Of a stretch of 64,000 nt of DNA, positions 1 through 11,400 are shown one piece after another. Source of the DNA: Hirsutella rhossiliensis (Eukaryota > Ascomycota > Sordariomycetes > Hypocreales > Ophiocordycipitaceae). The translations under genes were made by a program, and so were the position numbers. The DNA lies in NCBI RefSeq assembly GCF_020360975.1, contig NW_025408677.1:868001-932000 (forward strand). Direction: 5' to 3'. The notes under the pieces were generated by a model. The model made no database searches, had not been told where the DNA came from, and saw nothing but the letters and a program-made list of their open reading frames with translations. The number at the start of each line of letters is the position of its first letter. Positions within the stretch are counted from its first letter, which is position 1.

Positions 1-2717
1 GATTCGTTGAAAATCACATCCCTAGTCGAAATAACCTTCCATAGAAGAGGAATCTAGATCCGGAAGATATTCGTAGAATTATAACCAACGAGGTAACTAA
101 CAAAGGCTCTCAGATCTAGCTTTCTTTTCTTCTTCCTTTTAGCTGTGCATCGGCAGTTATTGCGTATGCCTTGCAGCCGTAGGCACGAAGGTGGGCTAGC
201 GAGGCCCTCTTCTTCGTGAAGAGCTCGAGGGGGGATTTCCAGTCTGTTCCTTGGGTAGTCCCTCTAGGGGTCCGGTTCCGAAGGTAATAGGCGGTCTCAA
301 CGACTTCCCTCCAAAGGTCGTGGGGAAGCCTCGCAGCAAGTCTCATCGTACGGGCCCTTTCTATCACAGCACCCCTGATCTTTCTGCCCTCCGTTCTGGG
401 CCTGGGTATTCGGTGCTGACGGGAGGGTAAATGCCCCTTTTCGAAGCCAATTTAAGATATCCTTCGTAAATAGCTCTCCGTTAGACCGTATCTTCTTTAC
501 CTCGTAGCCAAAGTGGGATTTTATCCAGTTAACGAAGTCCCGGAGGGCAGACCAGTTATGCTTGCTTAGGTAGGTCCGTAAGAAATAGGGGAAAACTATC
601 CCTAAAAAGGCGTCTATGAAAAACATCACCCTTACGAAGCTTTCCTAATCCCTAGAGACGTCGGTCTAGTCGACCTAAATTTCCTCACACGGCTGGTCCG
701 GCCGTAATGGGGTCCGTCTAGAAATTCGTCTCCTGGTCTTCCCTTGGCCGCAGTGTTCGCATTCGACGGTCTTTGGGCCCCTTATTCGTACGCCTTGTTG
801 TTGGCCTAGCTTATGCAAAGCTAGGGGGCCCGGGTGACCAAGTCGTGCGTGCCAAAGAAGACCGTCTCCTTGGGCTGCCGGAAGAGGGTCCTTTGAACCT
901 ACCCTCCTTCGAGCAGGGAAAGCTGACTTCTCGAGAGATTCCTTCCTAAGGATAGGTCGGAATTCGAGAATAAATTAACCGAATTTCTCCTCGATAAGCC
1001 CAATAGTCTAATTCTTCTAGACTAGCCTCGTAGGCTCAGACGTCGTATCCCAGAAGATTCCTTCCTTTCGAAGAAGGCGGAAGGAAATCAGGCTCGTTGA
1101 AAATCGAGGGCAAAAAGCTACCCTTTTTCGTCGAAGAATTCGTATAGACCCGTTAGGTAATTTCATCGTGAAATTCACCCTTCCGTACCCCTCTATCCGT
1201 ACGGTTGATTCCCCGGCAATAAGGTATTCCCTCCGTGCCTTCTTAAAGGACCGGAATCGTGAGAGTGTATTGCAGATGTCGAGGGAAGCACCAGAGTCAA
1301 GGATAGCTGATTTTCGTAGGGGATAATCGGAGGGCTCTAACGGTTGGTCTTAGCCTTGTTGATCCGTAGGGAAGACGAAGGCCGGATTTGCTATACTAAC
1401 GATTTTTCCTCGAATTTACGGCTCGAATAGGGGCAGCGGCGTTGTTAGTTGCTATTTCTTAGCAACCCGAATCTCGTCTATCTTCTTCTACAACGAGGGG
1501 TCCTCCTTAAGAGACTGTTGTATCGTTTCTTATAGCCTCTTTGAAGGGTTGAATCCTTCGGGTCGGTTTTCCTCGAAGACCTGCCAGCATTGTGATAATC
1601 GATGACCTAGGGATTTACATGCTAGGCAGCCGTTTCGTCGTCTGGTCCTCTGTTTCTTCGAGGAATCCTCGTCCCGATCCGGAAGGTCTGCTTGAAAACC
1701 TCCCCTTTTTACCCCTTGTTGCTGATTTTGACGAGGTTCGATTTCGACTAGTTCCCTGATTTTTCGACTAACGGACTGAAAGGTCCATTGGGGGACTAGT
1801 CGGGCCTGTCTGACTGACGGGACCGGGGCCGGGCCCGGAGCAAGATGCGAAGCCGGGGCCGGGACCGGGGCAGCCGTTGAAGACGGTGTTGAGGCTCTCG
1901 AGGGAGGTGGAGCCGGAGGGGCAACAGCCGCAGCAGCAGCAGCGGGAACCGCAGCAACAGGGGCTGCAGCAGCTGCAGGGGCAGCAGGTCGAGCCGTCTA
2001 GGTCGAGTGCTGGCCACGAAGGAATAAGACTGCTTGCTATTGTACTCTAGCAGCCTCTTCGTCTAGTTCCCGGCTAGCTTCTCGAAAGATAGTCGAGTAA
2101 CCGTTACTAATAGGCTTTATTAGCAGAGATATATCCTATAGCCACTAGCCGGAAAGAGCTTCTATAAGGAAGTATTAGTTAGCTTCCTCGAGGATTTCTT
2201 CCTACTTAGCTAGCCACGAAGAAGCTAGTAGGTTCCTAGCAGAAAAGGCTCCTAGGTGTGCCGTATAGGTCTTCCTAATACGGTTAGTTATATAGCCCCT
2301 CGAGGGAGCTGTCGAGGTCTCGAGCTTTAAAAGCCACTGCCTAGGAGTCTCTTCTTCTCGAAGAGTAATTAGCTTTACGGCACTAACGGATTCCGTTATC
2401 GCCGTACGTGCAGCAGTTAGCAACTTCGTCTCGTAAAGGTATTCCTTACGGTGACTCTCGTAGTCACCTAAGGCAGCAGAAAAAGCTCTCTGTTGTGCAG
2501 AGGTTAGCTCGGAGAAGAAAGAAGCTCCCTCTGCAAATTCCGTTGCCCTAGGACGAAGAGGGGGCTCGAGAGGGTCCTGCTTGTCAGAGAAGACCAAATT
2601 GTGGATGGTTCTGTCTACACGAGCCCGTAGCTCCTTTACCCACTTATCCCAATCTTGGGGTTCTGCAAGAATCGTCCTACGGACCGTAGGGACGGCAGAG
2701 GAGTCGGTTTTCGTCAT
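1..2717 (-). pseudogene. Copia A1 gag-pol, 5' part (gag, protease, integrase), mildly RIPped
   Basis: This is the gag-pol frame of a Ty1/copia retrotransposon, read right to left and cut by the window edge. Gag starts at the ATG at 2717 and stays open for 171 residues to a TAG. Protease shows an intact DSGAS site near 1288-1305. The integrase zinc finger (HARLGH then CEHC, an HHCC pattern) lies at about 745-860. The integrase core follows, with an open stretch at 297-629 (FLGIVFPYFLRTYL) and another at 116-367 (DLWREVVETAYYLRNRTP). Stops are almost all TAG at Trp or Gln positions, as RIP produces. Small indels near 365-390 shift the frame at the NGGAER region compared with copy A3. It is the least mutated of the three A copies, so probably the youngest. 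Reverse transcriptase and RNase H would lie beyond position 1. Identification as copia is secure; loss of function is inferred from stops and frameshifts. Confidence 0.88.
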
Positions 2718-2842
2718 CGTTGCGGGGAAGGGTAGAAAAGTCGGTTAAAAATCGGCTTTTCTAGTAAGAGGGGTAAAAGGAAGCCACGAGGGATGTAAGA
2801 AAGGTGCCTTTTGCAGCAGCCGGAAGGTACAGGAATTCTATT

Positions 2843-2859
2843 CCTCCCGGGCTCATAAC
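2843..2859 (-). other. Primer-binding site, copy adjacent to gag leader (A1)
   Basis: Read on the minus strand this is GTTATGAGCCCGGGAGG, directly after the terminal CGACA of the 94-bp module. The first 11-12 bases are complementary to the anticodon stem-loop of initiator tRNA-Met (GGGCTCATAAC). This is the half-tRNA priming known from Drosophila copia. The same string occurs again at 3108-3124. Confidence 0.6.
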
Positions 2860-2953
2860 TGTCGCGAAGACCATTGCGCCACGCAGGCAAAAGTGGAACG
2901 CGCGCTCCGAAAGGCGCACTGCAATTGACACACATGTCTTTCTTTCCAACACA
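2860..2953 (-). repeat. 94-bp terminal module 'LTR B' of copia A1
   Basis: On the minus strand it begins TGTGTTGGAAAG and ends CTTCGCGACA. The same 94-bp module bounds copy A2 on both sides (8215-8308 and 14346-14439), which is why I treat it as terminal-repeat sequence. Its last part (GCGTGGCGCAATGG) resembles the 5' half of an initiator tRNA, including a box-A-like TGGCGCAATGG. Confidence 0.6.
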
Positions 2954-3107
2954 CCCCCTCAGGGATGCCGGGCCGGGCCCGGGATGCCTGGATCTTTTAC
3001 ATCGCCAATCGACAATAGGCTATCCTCGGGGAAATCGAACCTCGGGCCTTCTCGAGTATGTCGCGCGCGCAGTCTAACCGGAAGTTGCAGGGGGTGGTTT
3101 GCCACCC
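2954..3107 (-). other. 154-bp spacer between LTR A and LTR B in copia A1
   Basis: Non-coding segment shared with A2 (14191-14345) and absent from A3. It contains a perfect hairpin (GGGGGTGG / CCACCCCC) next to the primer site, a box-B-like GGTTCGATTTC, and a GC-rich CCCGGGCCCGGCCCGG stretch. Its function is unknown. Confidence 0.55.
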
Positions 3108-3124
3108 CCTCCCGGGCTCATAAC
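3108..3124 (-). other. Primer-binding site following LTR A (A1)
   Basis: GTTATGAGCCCGGGAGG on the minus strand, immediately after the CGCGAGA end of the 477-bp LTR. It is complementary to the initiator tRNA-Met anticodon arm for its first 11-12 bases. Confidence 0.6.
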
Positions 3125-3601
3125 TCTCGCGAAGAGAGATGCGAGAAGTGCATAGAAAATACACGAAGGTAAAATTAGAAGTAAGGGGTCGGACAGGCAG
3201 GGCAGAGAGATTTGATTCTTGCGGGAGCAGTAATTGCGGCAGGGGAGTGATTGTTGTATTGCCTTGATTGTCCTTCTTTCCTCTATCCAACGCCCCTCTT
3301 TATACCTATCTAGCATCTCAATTAACAAAGAAGATCCTGCTTAAAGAAGCCACTAATGTCCTTTCGACTACCGAGCTTTTTGCCGGTTTTTCCCCTCCTT
3401 TCCAGCCGTTGCCGGCATATCCGTCTTATCTCTCGCCACCTCCATAGGAAGCCATCGCCACTTCTGCTTCCCCTCTTGCCCCCACCCTCCTCTCTGCACC
3501 TCCTTTCAGCTCCTTCCTTAAAACCTGTTTTTTAGCTTCCTAGGTCCCTCGTGCTAAGGGATATCTCCGAGAACTGCGAAATCAGGCCACGCTTCGCGAC
3601 A
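3125..3601 (-). repeat. LTR A (477 bp) of copia A1
   Basis: On the minus strand it runs from TGTCGCGAAGCGTGG (ending at 3601) to CTTCGCGAGA (3125). Its ends match the LTRs of A3 (476 bp each) and the solo LTR at 21520-21995. The termini are short inverted repeats (TGTCGCGA / TCGCGAGA). Beyond 3601 the sequence changes abruptly to an older, heavily RIPped copia gag. Confidence 0.85.
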
Positions 3602-4100
3602 TAAAGAGCTTACGTTATATTAGTTATATAGCTAGAAAACGAGCCTAAAAGGCTATTTAAAATCCAAGCTATAATAACTACTTCCGGAATTATAATATTC
3701 CGTGCTTTTAGCTCCTTAAATACCTCTTTTCCCTTATTTAGGTAGCCTTCTAAGGATTCGAAATCCCCTACCGAAGTATTAAAAAGCTCCTTTATAAGTA
3801 GGTAATTCGAAGTAAAGGAAATAAGGTTATATAGGTTTTTTAACCTATCCCACGCTTCTTTAGCATTTATTATATACTTAATTTAGGTTAAAGGACTATC
3901 TTTAATACGAAGAAAAATTAAAGTAAGTGCTTCTTTTATCTTCGAGTAATTTTCTTACTATATAGTAGTAGAGAGCTTCTCCCTAACTAAAAGAGCCTGC
4001 ATTTAAATAGCCTAGAAGGTATAGTTAGAACTACCCTTAAGTTTAGTAAATTCGAACTTATCCCTAGAGCCTATTTTAGAGAATTCGAGGTCGTATTAGA
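3602..4100 (-). pseudogene. Copia B1 gag remnant, truncated at the A1 insertion
   Basis: Reading the minus strand from about 4090 gives a retrotransposon gag of the UBN2/copia type: FEFTKLKGSSNYTF, then MQALLVREKL, SPLTQIKYIINAKEAW, and YNLISFTSNYLLIKELFN. Stops are RIP-type. A close relative lies at 22990-23490 on the same strand. It ends where LTR A of A1 begins, so A1 appears to have jumped into or next to it. It is much more mutated than A1. Confidence 0.7.
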
Positions 4101-6200
4101 ATTTCGAAGATTTTTCGAAGTTATTACCCGACTTATAGAGAAGCCGGGCTTATAACCTATAAAAAGGTATAAGCAATAAGCGTAGGATCGGGTAATTAAT
4201 AACGTAAGCGGAAAGATCGGTCGAAGGAGTATAGGGTAGGATTTCGTCCGGAATTTATAACGAGTATATAAGGGGCTAAATAATATATTAAAAGAATAGC
4301 GTTGCAAAAGATACTTATAAACTTACTTATTCTATCTACTACTCCTAGGGAAATCCTATGTCTTTTATAGACTATTGCTCGCCTACTAGTAGACTAATTA
4401 GTTAGCTTTCTAGCATATTTTATAGTGCTTAAAAAGGTCTATTTATAGTATATCTTCCTAACTTAGTAGGTGGTCTAATTATAGCGTGATGGTTAACGTA
4501 AGACTATAGGTTCTAGTATAAGTAGTAGATTTAACTAGAATGTTCTATGCCCTACCTATTCTCGTATCGCGGATATCTTCGGAACCGCTAGGCTAAAATA
4601 GGCAATAGGGTATCCGTTCTGCTCGTAATTGATTTATGCATTTTATGTATATTTTTATTTATTAGGATAGGCTTATCTTAACCAACTTTTCCTAAAGGAA
4701 GGTATAGATATCTAGTAGAGGTCTTTATCTTTAAGGGTTATTCCCTTAGACTATATTATAGAGCCTCTTTTTACTAGCTTATTCTATAGAGCCTCCCTAT
4801 GCCTATTATTTCTTTATAATAGTAAAATAGGAATATAAGGGTATATTCTTATAGTTAAAGGTATCGTAAGCCTTAAGTAAAAGTAAAGGCTATAGCGCCT
4901 ATATTAAGTACTAGTAGCGCTATTAATAGCAGCAGTACTATTATAGCTTTAGTATATTTAAGGCTTTCTACGATATTATATATTAATAGCTCGCGCTATA
5001 TACTATAGGTTATTTTTTTAAGGTTAAGGGCGCCCTTAGGCCTACCTTTACTATAAAATTATAATATAAATAGCTTTACTTTATAATATATATATTATTA
5101 TTATTAAGATTATGCTAGGGACCTAGCTAGAGGTATCTAGAACTTCGATATTGAATAGGAGGGAAAAACTAAAGTACTTAAGAAAAAACCCTCCCCTCTT
5201 TTAATATAAGTCCGCCTTAAACGAGGTCGTAGTAGTAGTATATAGGAAATTTACGCCGGCTACTATAGGCTTCTCCTATATATCTACCTTTTAGCGTAGG
5301 CCCTCTTAGGCTATAGCCGCTATTATCCTAAGCGGCCGCGGCCCGGGCTCGCTAGCCTAGGCCTAGGGTTATAGGCAGTAGTCTCTCTTTAAGGGCCCGG
5401 CTTATAAGCGCCTCTATTCTCTATAGCTCCTACGTTACTACCGCGTAGCCGCGGTAGCGGCCGCGTCGGCTTATCGGTCTATTAGTTAGTAAGGTAGGTA
5501 ATATCTAGTTACCGGGCCGGGCGCTAGTATAGGTCGCTCCTAGGTAGGGCTAGCTAATTAAAATTTAGTCGGCCGGCTCTACTAATTAAAAATCGGTTCC
5601 CGTCTAGCTATACGACTTCCTAATCGAGGGCGCGGCGGCCTATATTTACCGTCTATTATATAGTTACTAATTACGCGCGCCTAGCTCGCGTATATATATA
5701 CCTACCCTCCCCTTATAGTTTTATTCCTATCTCCTCCTACCTCTTTATTCGTTATCTCTTTCGTAGGCCCTAGCTCCTTACCTATATCGTTTCTATATCC
5801 TTAGTTCTCCCTAGTACTATATTTAGTTCGTTCGCCGTTATATCGCTATATCTAACTAAAAAGCCGACTTAGGTAGTAGCGGCTTACTTTCTTTAAAGCC
5901 CCCTCCTTATAAAAAAGTCGCTACTATAGTAGGATTAGAACGCTTTATCCCTTATTTTATATATATTAGGCGCCTTACTAGCGAGCTTACCTATAAGTCC
6001 TTCGCCGGCTATTAAAACTAGTCTTATAAGTATTAGTCCCGGTCCTATCTTAGGTCGGTCCTACCTTTAGTACTTTTCGCTAACTTTACTAGCTATAAAG
6101 GCTAAAGCGTATATTACCTACGCTAACTTTAACTAGTCTTATTACTAAGTAAGTAACCCCGCCTTACTATAATATAGTCTAAGTTTAGTGCTAATCTAAG
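4101..6200. other. RIP-saturated stretch, no gene identified
   Basis: Strongly TpA-enriched. The part up to about 4700 sits upstream of the copia B1 gag and probably includes its leader and 5' LTR, but I found no clear LTR ends. From about 5150 on GC rises in patches with CpG-containing runs, and short plus-strand frames without a recognisable domain appear. I see nothing else that can be named. Confidence 0.4.
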
Positions 6201-7360
6201 TTCTAAATTACCTTTAAGGGCAAAGAGGCCGCTTATACCCTTTACTAAGTATAGTCTAAGGTTAATAGCCCCTCCTTTATAAAGGGCTTAGTATAAGAGC
6301 GCCTTTACTATACTATTTTAGAAACTTATATATATACTAGTTAGAAGGCCCCCGCCGCTAAGGGTAAGGGCGCGTTAAGCGAGTCTGCCTTTAGTCTAGC
6401 TATAGTCGCTAAAAATATTAAGACTCTTACCTTAGCTTTTACCCCTTTTATAAATAATACCTACTATATATATAAGTTCTTAGAAAAGCACCTAAGTAAG
6501 TTTAGCGATACTATTAAGACCCTAGCTTAGGTTAAGCCTAAGTCGCTCTTAGTTACTTAAAAGACTCTTACGGCGGTTAACGATCTCGCTAACTATTTTT
6601 ATCTTATTGCTAGTAATAACTACGATAGTAAGGGTAGTAGTTTTAACCTTACTAAGCCCGATCTAGCCTTAGCCCCTTTTAATAAAGGGAAGGGTAAGGG
6701 TAAAGGTAAGTATAAGGCGGCTATTATATCTAAGGGTCTTTTTAAGGCTAAGGCTAAGGAGTCTACTATTATTATTATACTTATAGTTATCTTAAAGCTA
6801 ACGCGGGAGCCTACCGCGTTACCCTTTATTAGCTCTAACGCTAAGTCTTAGCTTAGTAGTTCTCTTAGCGCTAAGCCTACCTTAAAGCGCCCTTATCTTA
6901 TATCGCTTATTAACCCTATTAATACTCTTAACTTTATTTAGTAGCGTCTTTATAGCTATCGCGGTTTAGTCCTAACTAAGATTATTACTAGTCTTAACCT
7001 CGATTAGATCTATAATTATAGTATAGGCTATAGTAAACGCCTCTACGCCGCCGCTAGTATAGGTCCTACCTTAGTATAGACCCTAGTTATTACTTTATCT
7101 TATAAGCTAGCTATCTAAACTAGCTTTAGTTTAGGTTTAGGGTCGGGCCCGGCCGGTTATCGTTAGGCTTCTTATAGCGGTAGTAGTCCCCGTACTCCTT
7201 ATAAGTCTTAGGTTACTCCCTCCTATACCCCGCGTACTACCTTAAGGGGGTCCCGTTATTCTTACTGCGATAACGAGGTAAATATTACTACTAATAAGCT
7301 AAGCTAGGGTTATAGTTTAGGGCTAGTTATCGGCTTTATCTTAGTTTAGTTTTAGGTTAA
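6201..7360 (+). pseudogene. Unidentified RIPped coding remnant with a Gly-Lys repeat
   Basis: One plus-strand frame stays readable for over 300 codons if TAG/TAA are taken as RIPped Gln/Trp codons. It includes FKGKEAAYTLY, FLEKHLSKFSDTIKTLAQ, a basic KGKGKGKGKYKAA run near 6680-6715, and LTKPDLALAPFN. The composition (Ser/Thr/Lys-rich, no hydrophobic core) would suit a gag-like or nucleic-acid-binding protein. I recognise no family, no zinc knuckle and no catalytic motif. It is probably part of a repeat, because it is as heavily RIPped as the known transposons around it. I cannot say whether it belongs with the LINE or with another element. Confidence 0.4.
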
Positions 7361-8214
7361 GTCTTATTTAGTTATAGTCTTTTAGTAATAAGTCTTATTT
7401 TATAGCTATTAAAGCTAGCTTAGTTAGGTTATATTAGTTCTATTTAGTCTATAGTTTAAGCGGCGAGGTTTATACTTAGTTTAGGTCTAATTTAGTTAAT
7501 ACTTATAAGGAACGGTGTTCCTACTATAAATAAAGTAGCTATAATATACTCTCCCGATTATATAAGCTAATAAGTAGTATATTAATTATAGACAAATCCC
7601 TATATTATAGAGCAAGAATCGCTCGTTATTTTGCATGTTATTATATATTAAACGACTTGCCGGTTATCGTATAATCGGGAATCGAAGGAACAGAGCTAGC
7701 TTAGAATACTAGCTAAGACCTCTTAAGAACACCAGCACGACCAACCTCCTTTAAACATAAATATCAGTGGAACTAAGACACTTCTAGATTCACTCGAGGT
7801 ATCACGAAATTCCTTAGTCTTAGGGCTATACGGCAGCCTAAATCTAGTCCTAAAAGGTTCTTCCGTTTAGCTACAATTATCTATATAAGACAGCATGTCC
7901 GCTAGTAGATAGAGATAGTATTATTAACTTTAATACCTCTTCTATATACTAATATACTACTAATAAATTCTGTTAAAAATCCTACCTTATACTCCTTCTT
8001 CCCCTCTATTACGTAGTTTTACGTAATTCTTTGATTTCCTAAAATTCCGCTTTTGCTTATATACCTTAAGAATACTATAGACCTATTATTATAAGTCCTC
8101 TCCCTTTCCTAGGTCGCCTTAATAAGGGGGGTAGTTAGCTAAGGTAGTCTTAGTTAGGGCCGCCCTATCTTTAGCGTAGCCCCGGCCCTATACTAATACC
8201 GCGCTTAATTACGC
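7361..8214. other. RIPped, partly normal-composition stretch left of copia A2
   Basis: The segment at about 7520-7980 is less TpA-rich, starts TGTTCCTACTATAA and contains a TATATAAG motif near 7882. It could be a decayed solo LTR, but I found no matching second end or target duplication. The part at about 8030-8214 may be the 3' tail of the LINE whose body lies to the right of A2. No gene was seen. Confidence 0.3.
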
Positions 8215-8308
8215 TATATTAGAAAGAAAGATATATATATTAATTATAGTACGCCTTTAGGAGCGCGCGTTCTACTTTTGCCTACGTAGCGTAATAGTCT
8301 TCGCAATA
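8215..8308 (+). repeat. LTR B, left copy (A2)
   Basis: 94 bp, TATATTAGAAAG to TTCGCAATA; the RIPped form of the module at 2860-2953. It is followed by the primer site GTTATAAGCCTAGGAGG at 8309-8325. Confidence 0.65.
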
Positions 8309-8450
8309 GTTATAAGCCTAGGAGGAATAGTATTCCTATACCTTCCGGCTGCTATAAAAGGCACCTTTCTTATATCCCTCGTAGCTTCCTTTTACCCCTC
8401 TTACTAGAAAAGCCGATTTTTAACCGACTTTTCTACCCTTCCTAGCAACG

Positions 8451-11400
8451 ATAACGAAAACCGACTCCTCTACTATCCCTATAGTCTATAAGACGATTCT
8501 TATAGAGCCCTAAGATTAAGATAAGTAGGTAAAGGAGCTATAGGCTTATATAGATAGAACTATCTATAATTTAGTCTTCTTTAATAAGTAGGACCCTCTC
8601 GAGCCCCCTCTTTATCTTAGGGCAACGGAATTTATAGAGGGAGCTTCCCTCTTCTCCGAGCTAACCTCTATATAATAGAGAGCTTTTTCTGCTGCCTTAG
8701 GTAACTACGAGAGTTACTATAAGGAATACCTTTACGAGACGAAGCTACTAACTACTATATATACGGCGATAACGGAATCCGTTAGTACCGTAAAGCTAAT
8801 TACTCTTTAAGAGAAAGAGACTCCTAGGCAGTAGCTTTTAAAGCTCGAGACCTTAATAGCTCCTTCGAGGGGCTATATAACTAACCGTATTAGGAAGACT
8901 TATACGGTATACCTAGGAGTATTTTCTACTAGGAACCTACTAGCTTCTTTATAGCTAGCTAAGTAGGAAGAAATCCTCGAGGAAGCTAACTAATACTTCC
9001 TTATAAAAGCTCTTTCTAGCTAGTAGCTACGGGATATATCTCTGCTAATAAAGCCTATTAGTAACGGTTACTTAACTATCTTTTAAGAAGCCAGCCGAGA
9101 ACTAAACGAAGAGGCTGCTAGAGTATAATAGTAAGTAGTCTTATTCCTTCGTAGCTAGCACTTAACCTAGACGGCTCGACCTATAGCTGCTATAGCCCTT
9201 ATTACTACGGCTCCTGCTGCTGCTACTACGGCTATTGCTCCTTTAGCTCCTCCTCCCTCGAGAGCCTTAACGTCGTCGTTAACTATAGCTATAGCCCTAG
9301 GCCCGGCCCCGGCTCCGCCTCTTGCTCCGGGCCCGGCCCCGGTCCCGTTAGTTAGACCGACCCGACTAGTCCCCTAATAGACCTTTTAGTCCGTTAGTCG
9401 AAAAATCAAGGAACTAGTCGAAATCGAACCTTATTAATATTAGTAATAAGGGGCAAAAAGAGGGGGTTTTTAAGTAGACCTTCTAAACCGGGATAAGAAT
9501 TCCTCGAAGAAACAACGTACGAGGAGGAATCGACCTACCTACTAAGTATATAAAAAGCCCTATCGGCTAGAAGACTACTAGTAAGTCTTCGAGGAAAACC
9601 GACTAGAAGGAGTTAACCCTTTAAAGAGACTATAAGAAATAGTATAATAGTCTCTTAAGGAGGACCCCTCGTTATAGAAGAAGATAGACGAGATTTAGGT
9701 TGCTAATAAATAGCAACTAATAACGCCGCTGCCCTTATTCGAGCCGTTAATTCGAGGAAAAATCGTTAGTATAGTAAATCCGGCATTCGTCTTCCCTATA
9801 GATTAGTAAGACTAACTATTAGGACCCTCCGACTATCCCCTACGAAAATTAACTATCCTTAACTCTAGTACTTCCCTCGATATCTATAATATACTCTTAC
9901 GATTCCGGTCCTTTAAAAAGGTATAGAGGGAATATCTTATTGCCGGGGAATTAACTATATAGATAGAGGGATATAGAAGGGTGAATTTTATAATAAAATT
10001 ACCTAATAGATCTATATAAATTCTTCGACGAAAAAGGGTAGCTTTTTAACCTCGATTTTTAACGAGCTTAATTTCCTTCTACCTTCTTTAAGAGGAAGGA
10101 ATCTTCTAGGATACGACGTCTAAGCCTATAAGGCTAGTCTAGAAGAATTAGACTATTAGGCTTATCGAGGAGAAATTCGGTTAATTTATTCTCGAATTCC
10201 GACCTATCCTTAGGAAGGAACCTCTTAAGAAGTTAGCTTTCCTTACTAGGAGGAATAGGTCTACTATAAAGGACCCTCTTCTAGCAGCCTAAGGAGACAG
10301 CATTCTTTAGCACGCACGACTTAGTTACCTAGGCCCCCTAGCTTTATATAAGCTAGGTTAATAATAAGGCGTATAAATAAGGGGCCTAAAGACCGTCGAA
10401 TATAAATACTATAGCTAAGGAAAGACTAGGAGACGAATTTCTAGACGGACCTTAATACGGCCGGACTAGCCGTATAAGGAAATTTAGGTCGATTAGACCG
10501 ACGTCTCTAGGGATTAAGAAAGCTTCGTTAGGGTAATGCTTTTTATAGACGCTTTTTTAGGGATGGTTTTCCCCTATTTCTTATAGACCTACCTAAGTAA
10601 GTATAACTAGTCTACCCTCTAGGACTTCGTTAATAAAATAAAATCCTACTTTAGCTACGAGGTAAAGAAGATATAGTCTAATAGAGAGCTATTTACGAAA
10701 GATATCTTAAAGTAGCTTTAAAAAAGGGGCATTTTACCCCTCTTATTAGCACCGAATACCTAGGCCTAGAACGGAGGGGCAGAAAGATTAAGGGGTGCTA
10801 TAATAAAAAGGGCCTATATAATAAGACTTACTATAAGGCTTCTATACGACCTTTAAAGGGAAGTCGTTAAGACCGCCTATTACCTTTAGAACCGGACCCT
10901 AAGGGACCCTAAGGACCCTAAGGGACTAAACTAAAGAATAGATTAGAAATCCCCCCTTAAGCTTTTTATAAAGAAGAGGGCCTCGCTAGCCTACCTTCGT
11001 GCCTATAGCTATAAGGCATACGTAATAACTACCGATATATAGCTAAAAAGGAAGAAGAAAAGAAAGCTTAATCCTAGAGCCTTTATTAGTTACCTTGTCG
11101 GCTATAATTCTACGAATATCTTCTAGATCTAGATTCCTCTTTTACGGAAGGTTATTTCGACTAGGGATATAATTTTCGACGAATCTAGCTTCTTCGACGG
11201 AAAGAAGGATTAATAGCCCCTCTTACTCTCTTAACGTTAGCTAATTTAGAAGATCTAAATCCCCCCTTCTTAATAGTCTTAAGAAGAGGTCCTAGATAAG
11301 GAAACGGAAGAAGAAACCGACGTCGAAGTAGTCGAGGATAACGCCGACTTCGAAGAAGAGGAAGCTACTAGATTAAATAATCTAGACGAAGAAGGAGACT

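Noticed and set aside
1796..2017. Leu/Arg-rich frame inside copia A1
   Set aside because: Overlaps the gag-pol frame in another frame; low complexity from a Pro/Ala-rich gag segment.
2804..3172. Plus-strand frame through LTR B and spacer of A1
   Set aside because: It runs across LTR, spacer and primer site; no protein similarity and wrong strand for the element.
7520..7980. Possible solo LTR (TGTTCCTAC start, TATATAAG box)
   Set aside because: No second end, no target duplication and no second copy in the window, so it was not annotated as an LTR.
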